Shown piece after piece: positions 36,478-45,271 of a stretch of DNA of 64,000 nucleotides. Under the pieces are notes generated by a model. It did not search any database and had not been told where the DNA came from. It saw only the letters and a program-made list of their open reading frames with translations. The translations under genes were made by a program, and so were the position numbers. Each line of letters begins with the position of its first letter. Position 1 is the first letter of the stretch. The stretch is from Nonlabens arenilitoris. Its GTDB lineage: Bacteria > Bacteroidota > Bacteroidia > Flavobacteriales > Flavobacteriaceae. The stretch is from positions 943,501 through 1,007,500 of the forward strand of contig NZ_MTPW01000001.1 of assembly GCF_002954765.1 (NCBI RefSeq), written 5' to 3'.

Positions 36478-37413
36478 CTAAACAATATCATTAATAATAT
36501 TTTTAAGACCTACCATATCGGGTAGACGACCAACGTTCTGTAATTTTATAGTAGCGAGTTTTTGCGCAATAGTTATAGACTCTTTTAGGGACTTTTCCTG
36601 AATTTGAGCATATAAAAATCCTGCCCAGAAGGCATCACCAGCGCCGGTTACATCTTTAATATCATCAATTTTTATAGCGTCTTGATGTATAAGTCCTTTA
36701 TCAAGGTCAGAAATGGTAACACCATCTTTACCTCTTGTAAGGCAAATAGTTGAAACTCCTAAAACATGGAAATAATCAAAAATTTCTTGATCTGATTTAT
36801 GACCGTCAAAGTACCTATAACAATCATCTATACTTAACTTAAGTAATGGATTATAAGATAAATATTCTCTGATCACCTCTTTAGCTTCATCACGATCAGG
36901 CCATATTTTTTGTGAATAATTAAGGTCTATACTTAACTGTAGTCCTAACTTACTTGCCTCTTTTGCTCCTTTTAAAATTGAGGTTCTCGCAGGGTTTTTG
37001 CTTAAAGCGAAACAGGTGGTGTGATAAATTTTTGAGGATTTTAGTAATTCAGAGGTAATTAAGGTTTCAGGGATAATACAATCTGCCTCTCTGTAGGCTG
37101 TAAAATCAGGTGTTTCCATAGATTTAGAAACTAATATGATAGAAGTAGGTAATCCCGATGCTCTATTAATTAGTGATGTATCTACGTTATCATCTTGTAA
37201 TTTTTTTACAATAAAATCACCTAAACCGTCATTTCCACAAGAAGCCACTATAGCCGACCTTAATCCTAATCTTGCTGCATTTACTGCCACGTTTGTAGGT
37301 GACCCACCTAAGAAACGATGGTAATCTTTGGTTTCTGAGATAGTAGCATTTTTCTCATGACCTATAAAGTCAATAAGAACTTCTCCTGTACATAATATAT
37401 CAATGGTCTTCAC
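36478..37413 (-). CDS. PfkB-family sugar kinase, probable fructokinase
   Basis: This 311-residue cytosolic kinase has the two PfkB signatures: FLGGSPTNVAVNAARLGLRSAIV near the N terminus and ITDVTGAGDAFWAGFLYAQ-like motif (DDIKDVTGAGDAFWAGF) with the catalytic Asp near the C terminus. It begins with GTG 37411-37413, sharing one base with the stop of the glycoside hydrolase gene (TAGTG), and is the last gene of the transporter-hydrolase-kinase operon. In the setting of an invertase candidate and a sucrose-type transporter, its likely job is to phosphorylate fructose released from sucrose; ribokinase or 2-keto-3-deoxygluconate kinase activity cannot be excluded from sequence alone. Confidence 0.82.
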   Translation of the reverse strand: MKTIDILCTGEVLIDFIGHEKNATISETKDYHRFLGGSPTNVAVNAARLGLRSAIVASCGNDGLGDFIVKKLQDDNVDTSLINRASGLPTSIILVSKSMETPDFTAYREADCIIPETLITSELLKSSKIYHTTCFALSKNPARTSILKGAKEASKLGLQLSIDLNYSQKIWPDRDEAKEVIREYLSYNPLLKLSIDDCYRYFDGHKSDQEIFDYFHVLGVSTICLTRGKDGVTISDLDKGLIHQDAIKIDDIKDVTGAGDAFWAGFLYAQIQEKSLKESITIAQKLATIKLQNVGRLPDMVGLKNIINDIV

Positions 37414-38591
37414 TAGTTGACTAATATTTTAAATTTATTATTTAATGTTTGTCGCAACATTACCGTTGCCGCTGCGCTCCACGCGCATTTAGGAACTCCT
37501 ATAGGCTCACCAGTTTTTGTGTTAAAGTTCTCATAGAAAGAAAATTCTTTTTGCGCATTTAAAAAATCAATATGCTCTAATAGGTTTTGTGCCTCAGCCT
37601 TATAACCTTGATAACTTAAGGCCATTCCATAGAATCCATTTACCATAGGCCAGCTGCCACCATTATGGAATTCAAAAGGGAAATTCCTGAACTCATACTT
37701 GCAATTATCTTTTAACAAACTCCATTCTTCATCCTGCTCCATGACCGGTGGCCAAAACGCTGGAAGCACCTTGAGCTTTGAATCTTTTAACAATTGTTGA
37801 CTATAAGAAAAAATTTTACCATCTAGTTCAGAGTCACCTATGTTTAACAATAAAAATAAGCTATTTGCAAACGCATCAAATTGTGTTTTATAACCCGATG
37901 GGGAGAATGATGCTGGTAAATGAGATATTTTCTCCATAGCCTCAAAAGCCCTAGGATGAAATTTCTCTTTAGTTGATTGACCTATAAAGTTAACATGTAT
38001 TTGATCCTGAATTTGATTTATTTTATGAGTAATCTCATCTCTATTTTCAAAATGGTTATAGGACTTTAAGGCCCATAATCTTAATAATTGATCATACAAG
38101 ACATAGCCGTCAGTAATGTACTCATCTGCCCAATTGCCCGATAGCGGCACATAGATGAGGTGCTTATTATTAAACTCCCAAGCATTTAAGAGAGCAAGAC
38201 ACTTTTCAATATGCGATTTATATTGATTCACAACACTAGCATCTTTTTTATAGTAGGCAAGTTGACAAACTCCTATTATGAACCAAGTCACTGCATCTAC
38301 TCTACCAGCTAGACCACCATAACTTACTTCAACTTCTTTTCCATTAAAGGCAACATTAGAAGGAATAGTACCCATCCCATGTTGATGAGAAGCTAGTGTT
38401 TTTAAAGTCTGTTCAAAGGTATCAATAAGTTGTTCATCACCAGACGCGAGTGCGGCTAGTCCACATATTACACCATCTCTAGCCCAAACTCTTTTATAGT
38501 TTGAAATATCTAGAGCACTTGCAAGAAAACCTTCAGGAGAAGATGCTTTCTTAAGTAAGTTGATCGATTCTATGTAAGCATTACTGCTCAT
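37413..38591 (-). CDS. (alpha/alpha)6-barrel glycoside hydrolase, candidate GH100-like neutral invertase
   Basis: This 392-residue protein without signal peptide is cytosolic. Motifs include YKRVWARDGVICGLAAL near residue 32, SYGGLAGRVDAVTWFIIGV, SGNWADEYITDGYVLYDQLL and FEFHNGGSWPMVNGFY, a pattern shared by six-hairpin glycosidases such as neutral invertases (GH100) and debranching-type enzymes. Size and the WARDG and GGSWP blocks make GH100-like my best reading; database annotation might instead say amylo-alpha-1,6-glucosidase-like. It overlaps the transporter gene by 11 bases and the kinase gene by one, so all three are made together. This fits a pathway in which imported sucrose is split inside the cell. 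Confidence 0.6.
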   Translation of the reverse strand: MSSNAYIESINLLKKASSPEGFLASALDISNYKRVWARDGVICGLAALASGDEQLIDTFEQTLKTLASHQHGMGTIPSNVAFNGKEVEVSYGGLAGRVDAVTWFIIGVCQLAYYKKDASVVNQYKSHIEKCLALLNAWEFNNKHLIYVPLSGNWADEYITDGYVLYDQLLRLWALKSYNHFENRDEITHKINQIQDQIHVNFIGQSTKEKFHPRAFEAMEKISHLPASFSPSGYKTQFDAFANSLFLLLNIGDSELDGKIFSYSQQLLKDSKLKVLPAFWPPVMEQDEEWSLLKDNCKYEFRNFPFEFHNGGSWPMVNGFYGMALSYQGYKAEAQNLLEHIDFLNAQKEFSFYENFNTKTGEPIGVPKCAWSAAATVMLRQTLNNKFKILVN

Positions 38592-39891
38592 GTATTGTAG
38601 GTTTTTTAGTTTGAATAAGTAAAGTAGCTATCATGGCTAGAATTAATAGTACACCAGCAAAGGTGATTGCATTGCGAGGATCATTCCCTAAAAAGTTTTT
38701 TAACACATACCCAAAAGATAAGGTTTGAAATATCATAGGAATAACTATCATCATATTAATGATTCCCATATAAACCCCATATCGTTCTTTCGGGATCTTA
38801 GAAATCACCATTAAATAAGGAATTCCCATCATACTAGCCCATCCTATACCAAAACCAGTAATAGCAAAAAGTAGCAATTCCTTATTGGTTATATGCGGGA
38901 AAGCTAAAAATCCAGCTGCAGCAAGTAATAAACACACGGCATGAACTAATTTAGGACTGTATTTTTTTGCAAACCCTACAAGGGCAAACGCTACTAAAAA
39001 GGTAACCACATTATACCAGCCATTAACTAGAGCTGTCCAGCTTACAGCTTCTTCATAAGCAGCCTCATTACTAGATGGAGTTGCATCCCAAACGGAAAGT
39101 GCAACACTTTTTGAGGCATTTTGCCAATAACAAAACAAGGCGTACCATTGGAATAGATAAACTAGCGCCAGCTGCCACATAACCTTAGGCATGTCCTTAA
39201 TAGCCGCTACTATTTCCACAAGCGGCCCTAATACAGAACGTTTTTCACTGCGCATTAAAGCGAGCTCTTCAGCGGTAGGAGGAATTTCTTTGGTCTTGCT
39301 GATACTCCATATTATAGTTGCAATGGAACAAAAAGCACCTAAGAAAAAAGAAGCATAAACCCATGTAGGTAGAGAGCCTGTTTTACCAACCATAAAAATG
39401 GGGAAAATGAAAATTGATAAATTTGCTAATACTTGACCTAAACCGGTAAAGAAACTCTGCATTTGAAAACCTGTAGGTTGTTGTTCAGGTATCAACTTAT
39501 CAGCAATTAAAGCTCTATAAGGCTCCATGGCTGTATTATTTCCAGCATCAAGAATCCACAACAATCCTGCAGCCATCCATAGGGAACTACTAAACGGAAA
39601 TAACAATAAACTAAAACTACATAAAAGCGCACCTATTAGAAAGTAAGGCTTACGTCTTCCAAAACGTGACGACCATGTCTTGTCACTCATCGCTCCTATA
39701 ATGGGCTGGACAAGCAATCCAGTTACAGGTCCTGCAAGGTGTAAAATAGGAATTTGATCCGGTGCAGCTCCCAAAAAATCATAGATTGGAGTGACCGCAC
39801 TTTGTTGTAATCCAAAACTGTATTGAATCCCGAAAAAACCGACATTCATATTCAGTATTTGCCAAAAATTTAATTTTACCTTTCCTAACAT
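38581..39891 (-). CDS. MFS sugar transporter, SLC45/sucrose-proton symporter-like
   Basis: This 436-residue inner-membrane protein has about twelve membrane helices. The segment LLVQPIIGAMSDKTWSSRFGRRKPYFLIGALLC contains the loop 2-3 signature (D-K-x-x-x-R-F-G-R-R-x-P) shared with plant sucrose transporters and SLC45 proteins. No signal peptide is expected. It starts the operon transporter-hydrolase-kinase. The most economical role is sucrose or similar disaccharide import by proton symport; maltose-type sugars are the alternative. A 14-bp palindrome (ACTCTTATAAGAGT) lies at 39918-39931 just upstream and may be a regulatory site. Confidence 0.75.
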   Translation of the reverse strand: MLGKVKLNFWQILNMNVGFFGIQYSFGLQQSAVTPIYDFLGAAPDQIPILHLAGPVTGLLVQPIIGAMSDKTWSSRFGRRKPYFLIGALLCSFSLLLFPFSSSLWMAAGLLWILDAGNNTAMEPYRALIADKLIPEQQPTGFQMQSFFTGLGQVLANLSIFIFPIFMVGKTGSLPTWVYASFFLGAFCSIATIIWSISKTKEIPPTAEELALMRSEKRSVLGPLVEIVAAIKDMPKVMWQLALVYLFQWYALFCYWQNASKSVALSVWDATPSSNEAAYEEAVSWTALVNGWYNVVTFLVAFALVGFAKKYSPKLVHAVCLLLAAAGFLAFPHITNKELLLFAITGFGIGWASMMGIPYLMVISKIPKERYGVYMGIINMMIVIPMIFQTLSFGYVLKNFLGNDPRNAITFAGVLLILAMIATLLIQTKKPTIHEQ

Positions 39892-40107
39892 TTTAGTGCT
39901 TTGAAATTAATAATTGCACTCTTATAAGAGTTTACAAAACAACTTTTAAGATGTGGTGTTTAAAATAATAGAGTTAGCATCAAATGAATAACACTAACTC
40001 CATTACACTATTGAAAACAAAAAACTATCTGATTCTTATTTGTTGTTAATACGCTTTCGCGAAAGCATAATATAACATTTCTCCTACTCTAACGAACAGG
40101 TAAATTT
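39892..40107. other. Gap between the transporter operon and the receptor gene
   Basis: The 216 bases hold a 14-bp palindrome at 39918-39931, a weak hairpin at 39971-40000 (arms GAGTTAG/CTAACTC) that may end the receptor transcript, and a palindromic element copy. I see no copy of the LacI-type operator found upstream of the receptor. Confidence 0.6.
40052..40067. repeat. Palindromic element copy 10 (last base differs)
   Basis: CGCTTTCGCGAAAGCA lies 41 bases past the stop of the TonB-dependent receptor gene. Confidence 0.8.
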
Positions 40108-42720
40108 TTAAAAATTATACTGTAACCCTAAAGAGATAGACCTTCCAGGAAGCGCTCTTGCTCTTAAGAAATTAGTTTGTCCTTCTACAATAGAACCTTC
40201 TTCAGATTCAGTGATACCTAAAGTGTCAAAAAGATTGTTTGCAGATAGGTTTGCGTTTAAATCTTTAGTAATTCCTACATTAACAAATCCGTTAACAATT
40301 ACAAAACCAGGCATGATCAACTCATTTGTATCCTGAGCATAAGCTTTAGTTTGCCCTATAAAACTAAGGCCCAAAGAGTTTTGCTTATCTGCTCCAAAAT
40401 TATAGGATGGGATTAAGTTATAGATAAAATCTGGTTGTCTTCTAGGAGCGTTACCTTCATTATCACCTGATTCTAGAGTTGCGTTTGTATAAGTCACAGC
40501 TCCTTTAACGGTTAAGTCATTCATTCTATAAGAACCTTCTACTTCAACACCAAAAGATTGATAATCATTATCAATGATTAAATCTGGGTTAGTAGCTTCA
40601 AAACCTGCCTGCTCTGTTGTTTTTGAGTAGAATCCAGTAACATATAATGCACCATTATCAAAACCTTGCTTATATCCTATTTCTGCTTGATTTAAGAAGT
40701 CTAGTGCGTTGATTCTATCAGAATTTTGGTAATCCAATCCTGAGAATAAAATACGATCTGCCTTAGCAGCTGCACCTCTACTGTATCTAGCAAATACCGC
40801 TTGTCTATCTTTAAGTTTGTAGTTCAGACCTAATGAATAGGAAACATAATCATAATCGTAGTCTACCGTGGTAGGTGCCGCATTATTTACACTAAAAACA
40901 TTTTGCTCTGGTGCTGAAATTACACCATCATTATTAATATCAATTACAGATTCAGTTCCACCAGTAAAAGTACCATCTACTTTACCCATATCAAATCTTA
41001 CACTTGCATCAATGTTCAGTTTTTCAGAAGCTTCTAAAGCAACGTTTACATAAGGTGCTGAAACGTTGTATTGCGTATCATAGTTTCTTGCTAGGTTACC
41101 CCAAAAAGGCGTTCCATAAGCATATAATCCATTCTCACTTAATGGTGCTCCAGTTGGATCAAATGCATTTATTAGTCTTGCATTTTCCCCTTGTACTTCC
41201 TGCAGATAAGAATTCCACGTCCAGTTCATAGAAATATTCTGAACCGATTTAAAGTAACCAAGTGTTACGTCCAAATTATCATAAGTCTTAGATAATTTTA
41301 GATCGTTCATAAAATTATTGAAATTCTCTAATTCTACATCAAACATGTGAATACGAGCCACTAAACTACCGTCTGCAACAGGAGATCCGTCTGTAAATTC
41401 TAATGACGAGCCGGCTCCAAAAGAATCTGCAATTTCTGCACCAGTAGCGACTTGAGAAGGGAAAGGTGAAACAAAAGCTCCATTATTAGAAGCAAATCTT
41501 CCGTTATTAGTAACACTCCAGCTATTTCCTAAATCAAAATTTGCAGAAATCCCTACTGCTGTAGAAACTGGATGCATTCCATCTGCAACATTACCACGAG
41601 AACGCTCTCCATCTGGCCCTAGACGTAAGGTTTGCAGTAGATTAGGCGTGTGTAAAGAACCCGTTGTAGCATCAAAGTTAGGCGCGCTTTCCCAAGTAGG
41701 GTTTTCATTGGTTCCTGAAACTTGAATAGGACCTGGCAAATATGCTATGGCTCTATCATTAAGATACTTTCCATATACTCGAACAGAACCTTTGTCAAAT
41801 TTCTTCATCAAACTTAATTTGAATTGCCCACCATTATTTGCTGTAAATCCAGCATCTCTTATTCCTTCCCCTACTCTATAAAAACCACCAGCATGCATAA
41901 ATAAGTCATCAGCAATCTCAGTACCATATGCAAAGTCTGTTCTAAAAGAATCATAGTTTGCACCAAAGGTTGTTCCTATAGTTCCACCTTCAGATTGACC
42001 TGTTTTACTTATAATGTTTATGATACCACCAGGAGAATTAGATGTTTGTGTTGAGGCAGATCCTCCACGTATTGCTTCAATACGAGAAACATTAGCATCA
42101 AATCTCGTGAAGATATCAGCTGTCGCAAAAGAAATATCACCATATAATAGCACTGGCAATCCATCTTCTTGAAGTTGAACATACTTAGAACCACCAGAAG
42201 AGATAGGCACACCTCTCACAGAGATGTTAGAGTTACCTTCACCACCAGAGGATTCAGATCTTATACCTGGAATGGTTCTAAAGATTTCTGCCGTTGTTCT
42301 AGGTGCAGATTGAGTGATTGAGGCTGTACCTAAAGTAGTTACAGATACACTAGATTCTATTTTGGCTTTTGGATTAGTAACACCAGTTACAACAATAGCA
42401 TCTAGTGATTCAGCATCTTCTTGCATAATAAAGTTATAAGTCATATCTGCGCTTACACTGATTTTTTTTGAGTACCTAGAGTAGCCTAATGATGAGCCTA
42501 CAATAGTATAATCGCCGTTAGCCACGTTAGAAATTGAATAGTTACCGTCTATGTCAGTAACGGCTCCTTTGTCTGTTCCCTTTAATATAACGTTTGCGCC
42601 AAAAACTGGTTCCCCTGCGGCATCCTTAACATTTCCACTAATAATGGACTGTGCTACTACTGTCGAAACCGTCAGTAACATAATGAGCACAAAACTCCAT
42701 GTCGATTTTAAAATATTCAT
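40108..42720 (-). CDS. TonB-dependent receptor with carboxypeptidase-regulatory-like N-terminal domain
   Basis: This 870-residue outer-membrane receptor has a signal peptide (MNILKSTWSFVLIMLLTVSTVVAQ), a CarboxypepD_reg-like domain (ISGNVKDAAGEPVFGANVILKGTDKGAVTDIDGNY, about 25-110), a plug domain (SAPRTTAEIFRTIPGIRSESSGGEGNSNISVRG) and a 22-strand-type barrel ending LPGRSISLGLQYNF with terminal aromatic. It has no SusD partner in the window, so it is not a canonical SusCD pair. It is divergent from the LacI regulator gene, with two LacI-type operators between them. The likely ligand is the oligosaccharide used by the operon next door, powered by one of the TonB proteins. Confidence 0.92.
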   Translation of the reverse strand: MNILKSTWSFVLIMLLTVSTVVAQSIISGNVKDAAGEPVFGANVILKGTDKGAVTDIDGNYSISNVANGDYTIVGSSLGYSRYSKKISVSADMTYNFIMQEDAESLDAIVVTGVTNPKAKIESSVSVTTLGTASITQSAPRTTAEIFRTIPGIRSESSGGEGNSNISVRGVPISSGGSKYVQLQEDGLPVLLYGDISFATADIFTRFDANVSRIEAIRGGSASTQTSNSPGGIINIISKTGQSEGGTIGTTFGANYDSFRTDFAYGTEIADDLFMHAGGFYRVGEGIRDAGFTANNGGQFKLSLMKKFDKGSVRVYGKYLNDRAIAYLPGPIQVSGTNENPTWESAPNFDATTGSLHTPNLLQTLRLGPDGERSRGNVADGMHPVSTAVGISANFDLGNSWSVTNNGRFASNNGAFVSPFPSQVATGAEIADSFGAGSSLEFTDGSPVADGSLVARIHMFDVELENFNNFMNDLKLSKTYDNLDVTLGYFKSVQNISMNWTWNSYLQEVQGENARLINAFDPTGAPLSENGLYAYGTPFWGNLARNYDTQYNVSAPYVNVALEASEKLNIDASVRFDMGKVDGTFTGGTESVIDINNDGVISAPEQNVFSVNNAAPTTVDYDYDYVSYSLGLNYKLKDRQAVFARYSRGAAAKADRILFSGLDYQNSDRINALDFLNQAEIGYKQGFDNGALYVTGFYSKTTEQAGFEATNPDLIIDNDYQSFGVEVEGSYRMNDLTVKGAVTYTNATLESGDNEGNAPRRQPDFIYNLIPSYNFGADKQNSLGLSFIGQTKAYAQDTNELIMPGFVIVNGFVNVGITKDLNANLSANNLFDTLGITESEEGSIVEGQTNFLRARALPGRSISLGLQYNF

Positions 42721-42808
42721 ATTGAGTAAAATTTAATAATAAAGTAAAAATTGTAGTTAATATTTAGCTAATGTATAATTACAGTGTGATAAAAATAATT
42801 TTTTCGCA

Positions 42809-42824
42809 TCGAAAACGTTTTCGA
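42809..42824. promoter_or_regulatory. LacI-family operator 1
   Basis: TCGAAAACGTTTTCGA is a perfect 16-bp palindrome with the central CG typical of LacI/GalR-family operators. It lies between the divergent receptor and regulator genes, 21 bp centre to centre from operator 2. Confidence 0.85.
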
Positions 42825-42830
42825 AACAAC

Positions 42831-42844
42831 CGAAAACGTTTTCG
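42831..42844. promoter_or_regulatory. LacI-family operator 2
   Basis: CGAAAACGTTTTCG is a second perfect palindrome with the same core. The two centres are two helical turns apart, so two dimers would sit on the same DNA face. It ends 10 bases before a TATCTTCG that could be the -7 element of the regulator gene. Confidence 0.85.
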
Positions 42845-42886
42845 ATTATTTTTTTATCTTCGTTTACAACTTTAAAAAATGAGATA

Positions 42887-43912
42887 TTGAAACCTGTAAC
42901 ACTAAAACAAATTGCAGAGGAACTTAATATTTCTGTAACTACTGTTTCAAAAGCATTAAAAGACTATCCTGATGTCAGCCTCAAAACCAAAGGGCGAGTT
43001 AAAGAACTTGCGGCAACTTTAAATTACAAGCCAAATTCTTTTGCTGTCAATCTAAGGACTAAAGAGTCTAAAACTATTGGACTTATCATACCAGTAATAG
43101 TACATCATTTTTTTGCTAATGTTATAAAAGGAATCTTATCTCAAGCTGAAAAAAAAGGTTACTTAGTCATTATTCTTCAATCAAATGAATCATATGAGTT
43201 AGAAAAAAAACAAATTGATTTGTTGTTAAGAAAAGGAGTGGATGGAATTATCATTTCCCTAGCAAATGATACTGTTAACTATGAACATTTAAATGAAGTG
43301 ATTGCCAGAGATAAATCACTGATTATGTTTGATAAAATTGCTAAAACCGTGAATTGCTCAAAAGTAATCATCAATGATCGACTGGCTGCATATAAGGCCA
43401 CGCAACATCTTATAGATACGGGATGTAAAAAAATCGCTCACTTTAGAGGCTCTTTATTACCTCAAAATTCTATTGATCGCTTTCTGGGCTACCGAAAAGC
43501 ACTAGAAGATAACAACATACCTTATGATCCATCCATAGTCTATATATGTGAATGTGCTGACAAAAGTTTTAAAGAAGGTGAACAGAACGCAATAAAATTG
43601 CTGGAAGAGCATAATGATGTAGATGGTATTTTTATTAACACTGATCTTGTAGCAATAGGTGCAATGTCTGCACTGCAGAATGCTGGAGTAAGAATTCCAG
43701 AAGATATTTCAATCGTCGGATTTAGTAATTGGTTCATGTCCTCAGTAATATCACCAAAACTTACAACAATTGATCAGCCTGGTTTTTTAATGGGTAAAAC
43801 TGCATTTAAACAGCTTTACAAAGAAATGAAGACACAAAAGAAGAACAAACCTGTAAAGTATAAACAAATAGAATTAGGAACTGAATTAATTAATAGAGAA
43901 TCTACACGTTGA
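42887..43912 (+). CDS. LacI-family transcriptional regulator
   Basis: This 341-residue regulator begins with a LacI helix-turn-helix (VTLKQIAEELNISVTTVSKALKDYPDVS) and hinge (YKPNSFAVNLRT), followed by a periplasmic-binding-protein-like sensor domain (IGLIIPVIVHHFFANVIKGI to the end). The start is TTG 42887; the nearby ATG at 42879 is out of frame and reaches a stop after two codons. The gene is divergent from the TonB-dependent receptor and separated from it by two strong LacI-type operators, which implies autoregulation and sugar-responsive control of the receptor. The effector sugar, or a phosphorylated form, is probably the substrate of the neighbouring operon. Confidence 0.92.
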   Translation: MKPVTLKQIAEELNISVTTVSKALKDYPDVSLKTKGRVKELAATLNYKPNSFAVNLRTKESKTIGLIIPVIVHHFFANVIKGILSQAEKKGYLVIILQSNESYELEKKQIDLLLRKGVDGIIISLANDTVNYEHLNEVIARDKSLIMFDKIAKTVNCSKVIINDRLAAYKATQHLIDTGCKKIAHFRGSLLPQNSIDRFLGYRKALEDNNIPYDPSIVYICECADKSFKEGEQNAIKLLEEHNDVDGIFINTDLVAIGAMSALQNAGVRIPEDISIVGFSNWFMSSVISPKLTTIDQPGFLMGKTAFKQLYKEMKTQKKNKPVKYKQIELGTELINRESTR

Positions 43913-43921
43913 AATAAAATC

Positions 43922-45271
43922 TCATAGTTGTTCTTTAAAGATTACAAAGGCATTCTTAGGCTTCAAAGTAATCAATGGATGATAGTCTATATGATCTTGA
44001 ACTGGTGTGATGTCAAATCGTTCTAGCATGCGTCTTACTACCAGCATCATTTCCATCATGGCAAAATTATTCCCTACGCACATGCGTGGTCCTGCGCCAA
44101 AAGGAAAATAAAAATCTCTATACCTTTTTGCCTTAGCTGGTTCAAATCTGCTCGGGTCAAATTCTTCTGGATTCTCCCATAAATCTTTACGACGATGAAT
44201 TTCATAAAAAGAAACCAACCATATACTTTCTTTTTCTATAGTAATATCTTCACACTCATCTGCTTCTAGTGCAACACGATCTGTCACATAAGCTGGTGGA
44301 TAAAGTCGTAAGGTTTCTTCTATGCATTGCTTGACATACGGCATAGCCATCAACTGGCTCATAAGTGATTCACTAGAAACTGCGTTATGGATTTCTTTTC
44401 TTGCTTCAATAATAGTTTCTGGATGATGAGCAAGCAATTGTGCCGCAAAGCTCAGTGCATTTGCAGTGGTTTCATGGCCTGCGATAAATAAAACTAGAAT
44501 CTCATCTACCAGTTGGTCATCTTCCATATGTGAACCATCTTCATAAGTACTATGCAAAAGCATATCCAGTAAATCACCAGGCTCGTTTTTGCTTTCTCTA
44601 CGGTTGGTAATTATAGTACGCAGTAATTCGCGAGCTTCATTAACTTCTGCCAGAGCATGAGGAACACTGTTTGTTCCCGCTAACCATTCTCTATCAAAGT
44701 ACCACTTCATCCATGGGATACGTAGTTCTTTAATGAGCATTTTTTGAGCATGCTCAGTGATTTCTTGAAGTCGAGCAATCTTCTCATCTAGGTTTTCAAT
44801 ATCAGCAAAATCAAAGAGACTTCTCGCCACTACTTTAAAAGCTAGGTCATTAAAAATAGTGTAGACGTCTGTGACTTCGTTGAGATGTATGCGATCCAGC
44901 TCTTCATTAACCACCGCGTCCATAGTTTCCATAAAATTGTTAATGGATTTTTTATAGAACGCTGGTTGAATCAGTTTACGGTTAGCTCTCCATTTCTCAC
45001 CGTTTTCAGTCAGTAATCCATGTCCTATGTATTTTCCTAAATCCTCGGTTTGTAAAGTAGATTTGTGATAGTTCTTTTGGTTTTTTTGAAGGATGTGCTG
45101 CGTGATTTTCTCATCACAAGTAAAGTGAATCATCAGTCCAGGTTTAGGACTTATCTTAAAAGTATTGCCATACTTCTGGAAATTCTCTCTGTGAAACGGT
45201 AAAGGATTCTTATAAATCTGTCTAGATTTAGCAAGAAAGGTTAAAGCAGGAACCTGGGCTATTTTTCTCAT
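43922..45271 (-). CDS. Cytochrome P450
   Basis: This 449-residue soluble haem monooxygenase shows the oxygen-activation motif AGHETTANALSF in helix I, the helix K motif EETLRLYP, and the haem-ligand loop FPFGAGPRMCVGNNFAMMEM with its Cys. Its N terminus has no membrane anchor. The pattern looks like CYP102/CYP4-type fatty-acid hydroxylases, which is a guess at the substrate class. It starts within the ruvB stop (TAATG, one shared base), so it is coupled to a DNA-repair gene with which it has no evident link. No ferredoxin or reductase gene is nearby, so electrons must come from elsewhere. Confidence 0.93.
   Translation of the reverse strand: MRKIAQVPALTFLAKSRQIYKNPLPFHRENFQKYGNTFKISPKPGLMIHFTCDEKITQHILQKNQKNYHKSTLQTEDLGKYIGHGLLTENGEKWRANRKLIQPAFYKKSINNFMETMDAVVNEELDRIHLNEVTDVYTIFNDLAFKVVARSLFDFADIENLDEKIARLQEITEHAQKMLIKELRIPWMKWYFDREWLAGTNSVPHALAEVNEARELLRTIITNRRESKNEPGDLLDMLLHSTYEDGSHMEDDQLVDEILVLFIAGHETTANALSFAAQLLAHHPETIIEARKEIHNAVSSESLMSQLMAMPYVKQCIEETLRLYPPAYVTDRVALEADECEDITIEKESIWLVSFYEIHRRKDLWENPEEFDPSRFEPAKAKRYRDFYFPFGAGPRMCVGNNFAMMEMMLVVRRMLERFDITPVQDHIDYHPLITLKPKNAFVIFKEQL

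Noticed and set aside
42809-42844. The two LacI operators as further copies of the dispersed palindrome
   Set aside because: Their core is AAAACGTTTT rather than CTTTCGCGAAAG, and they occur only beside the regulator gene.
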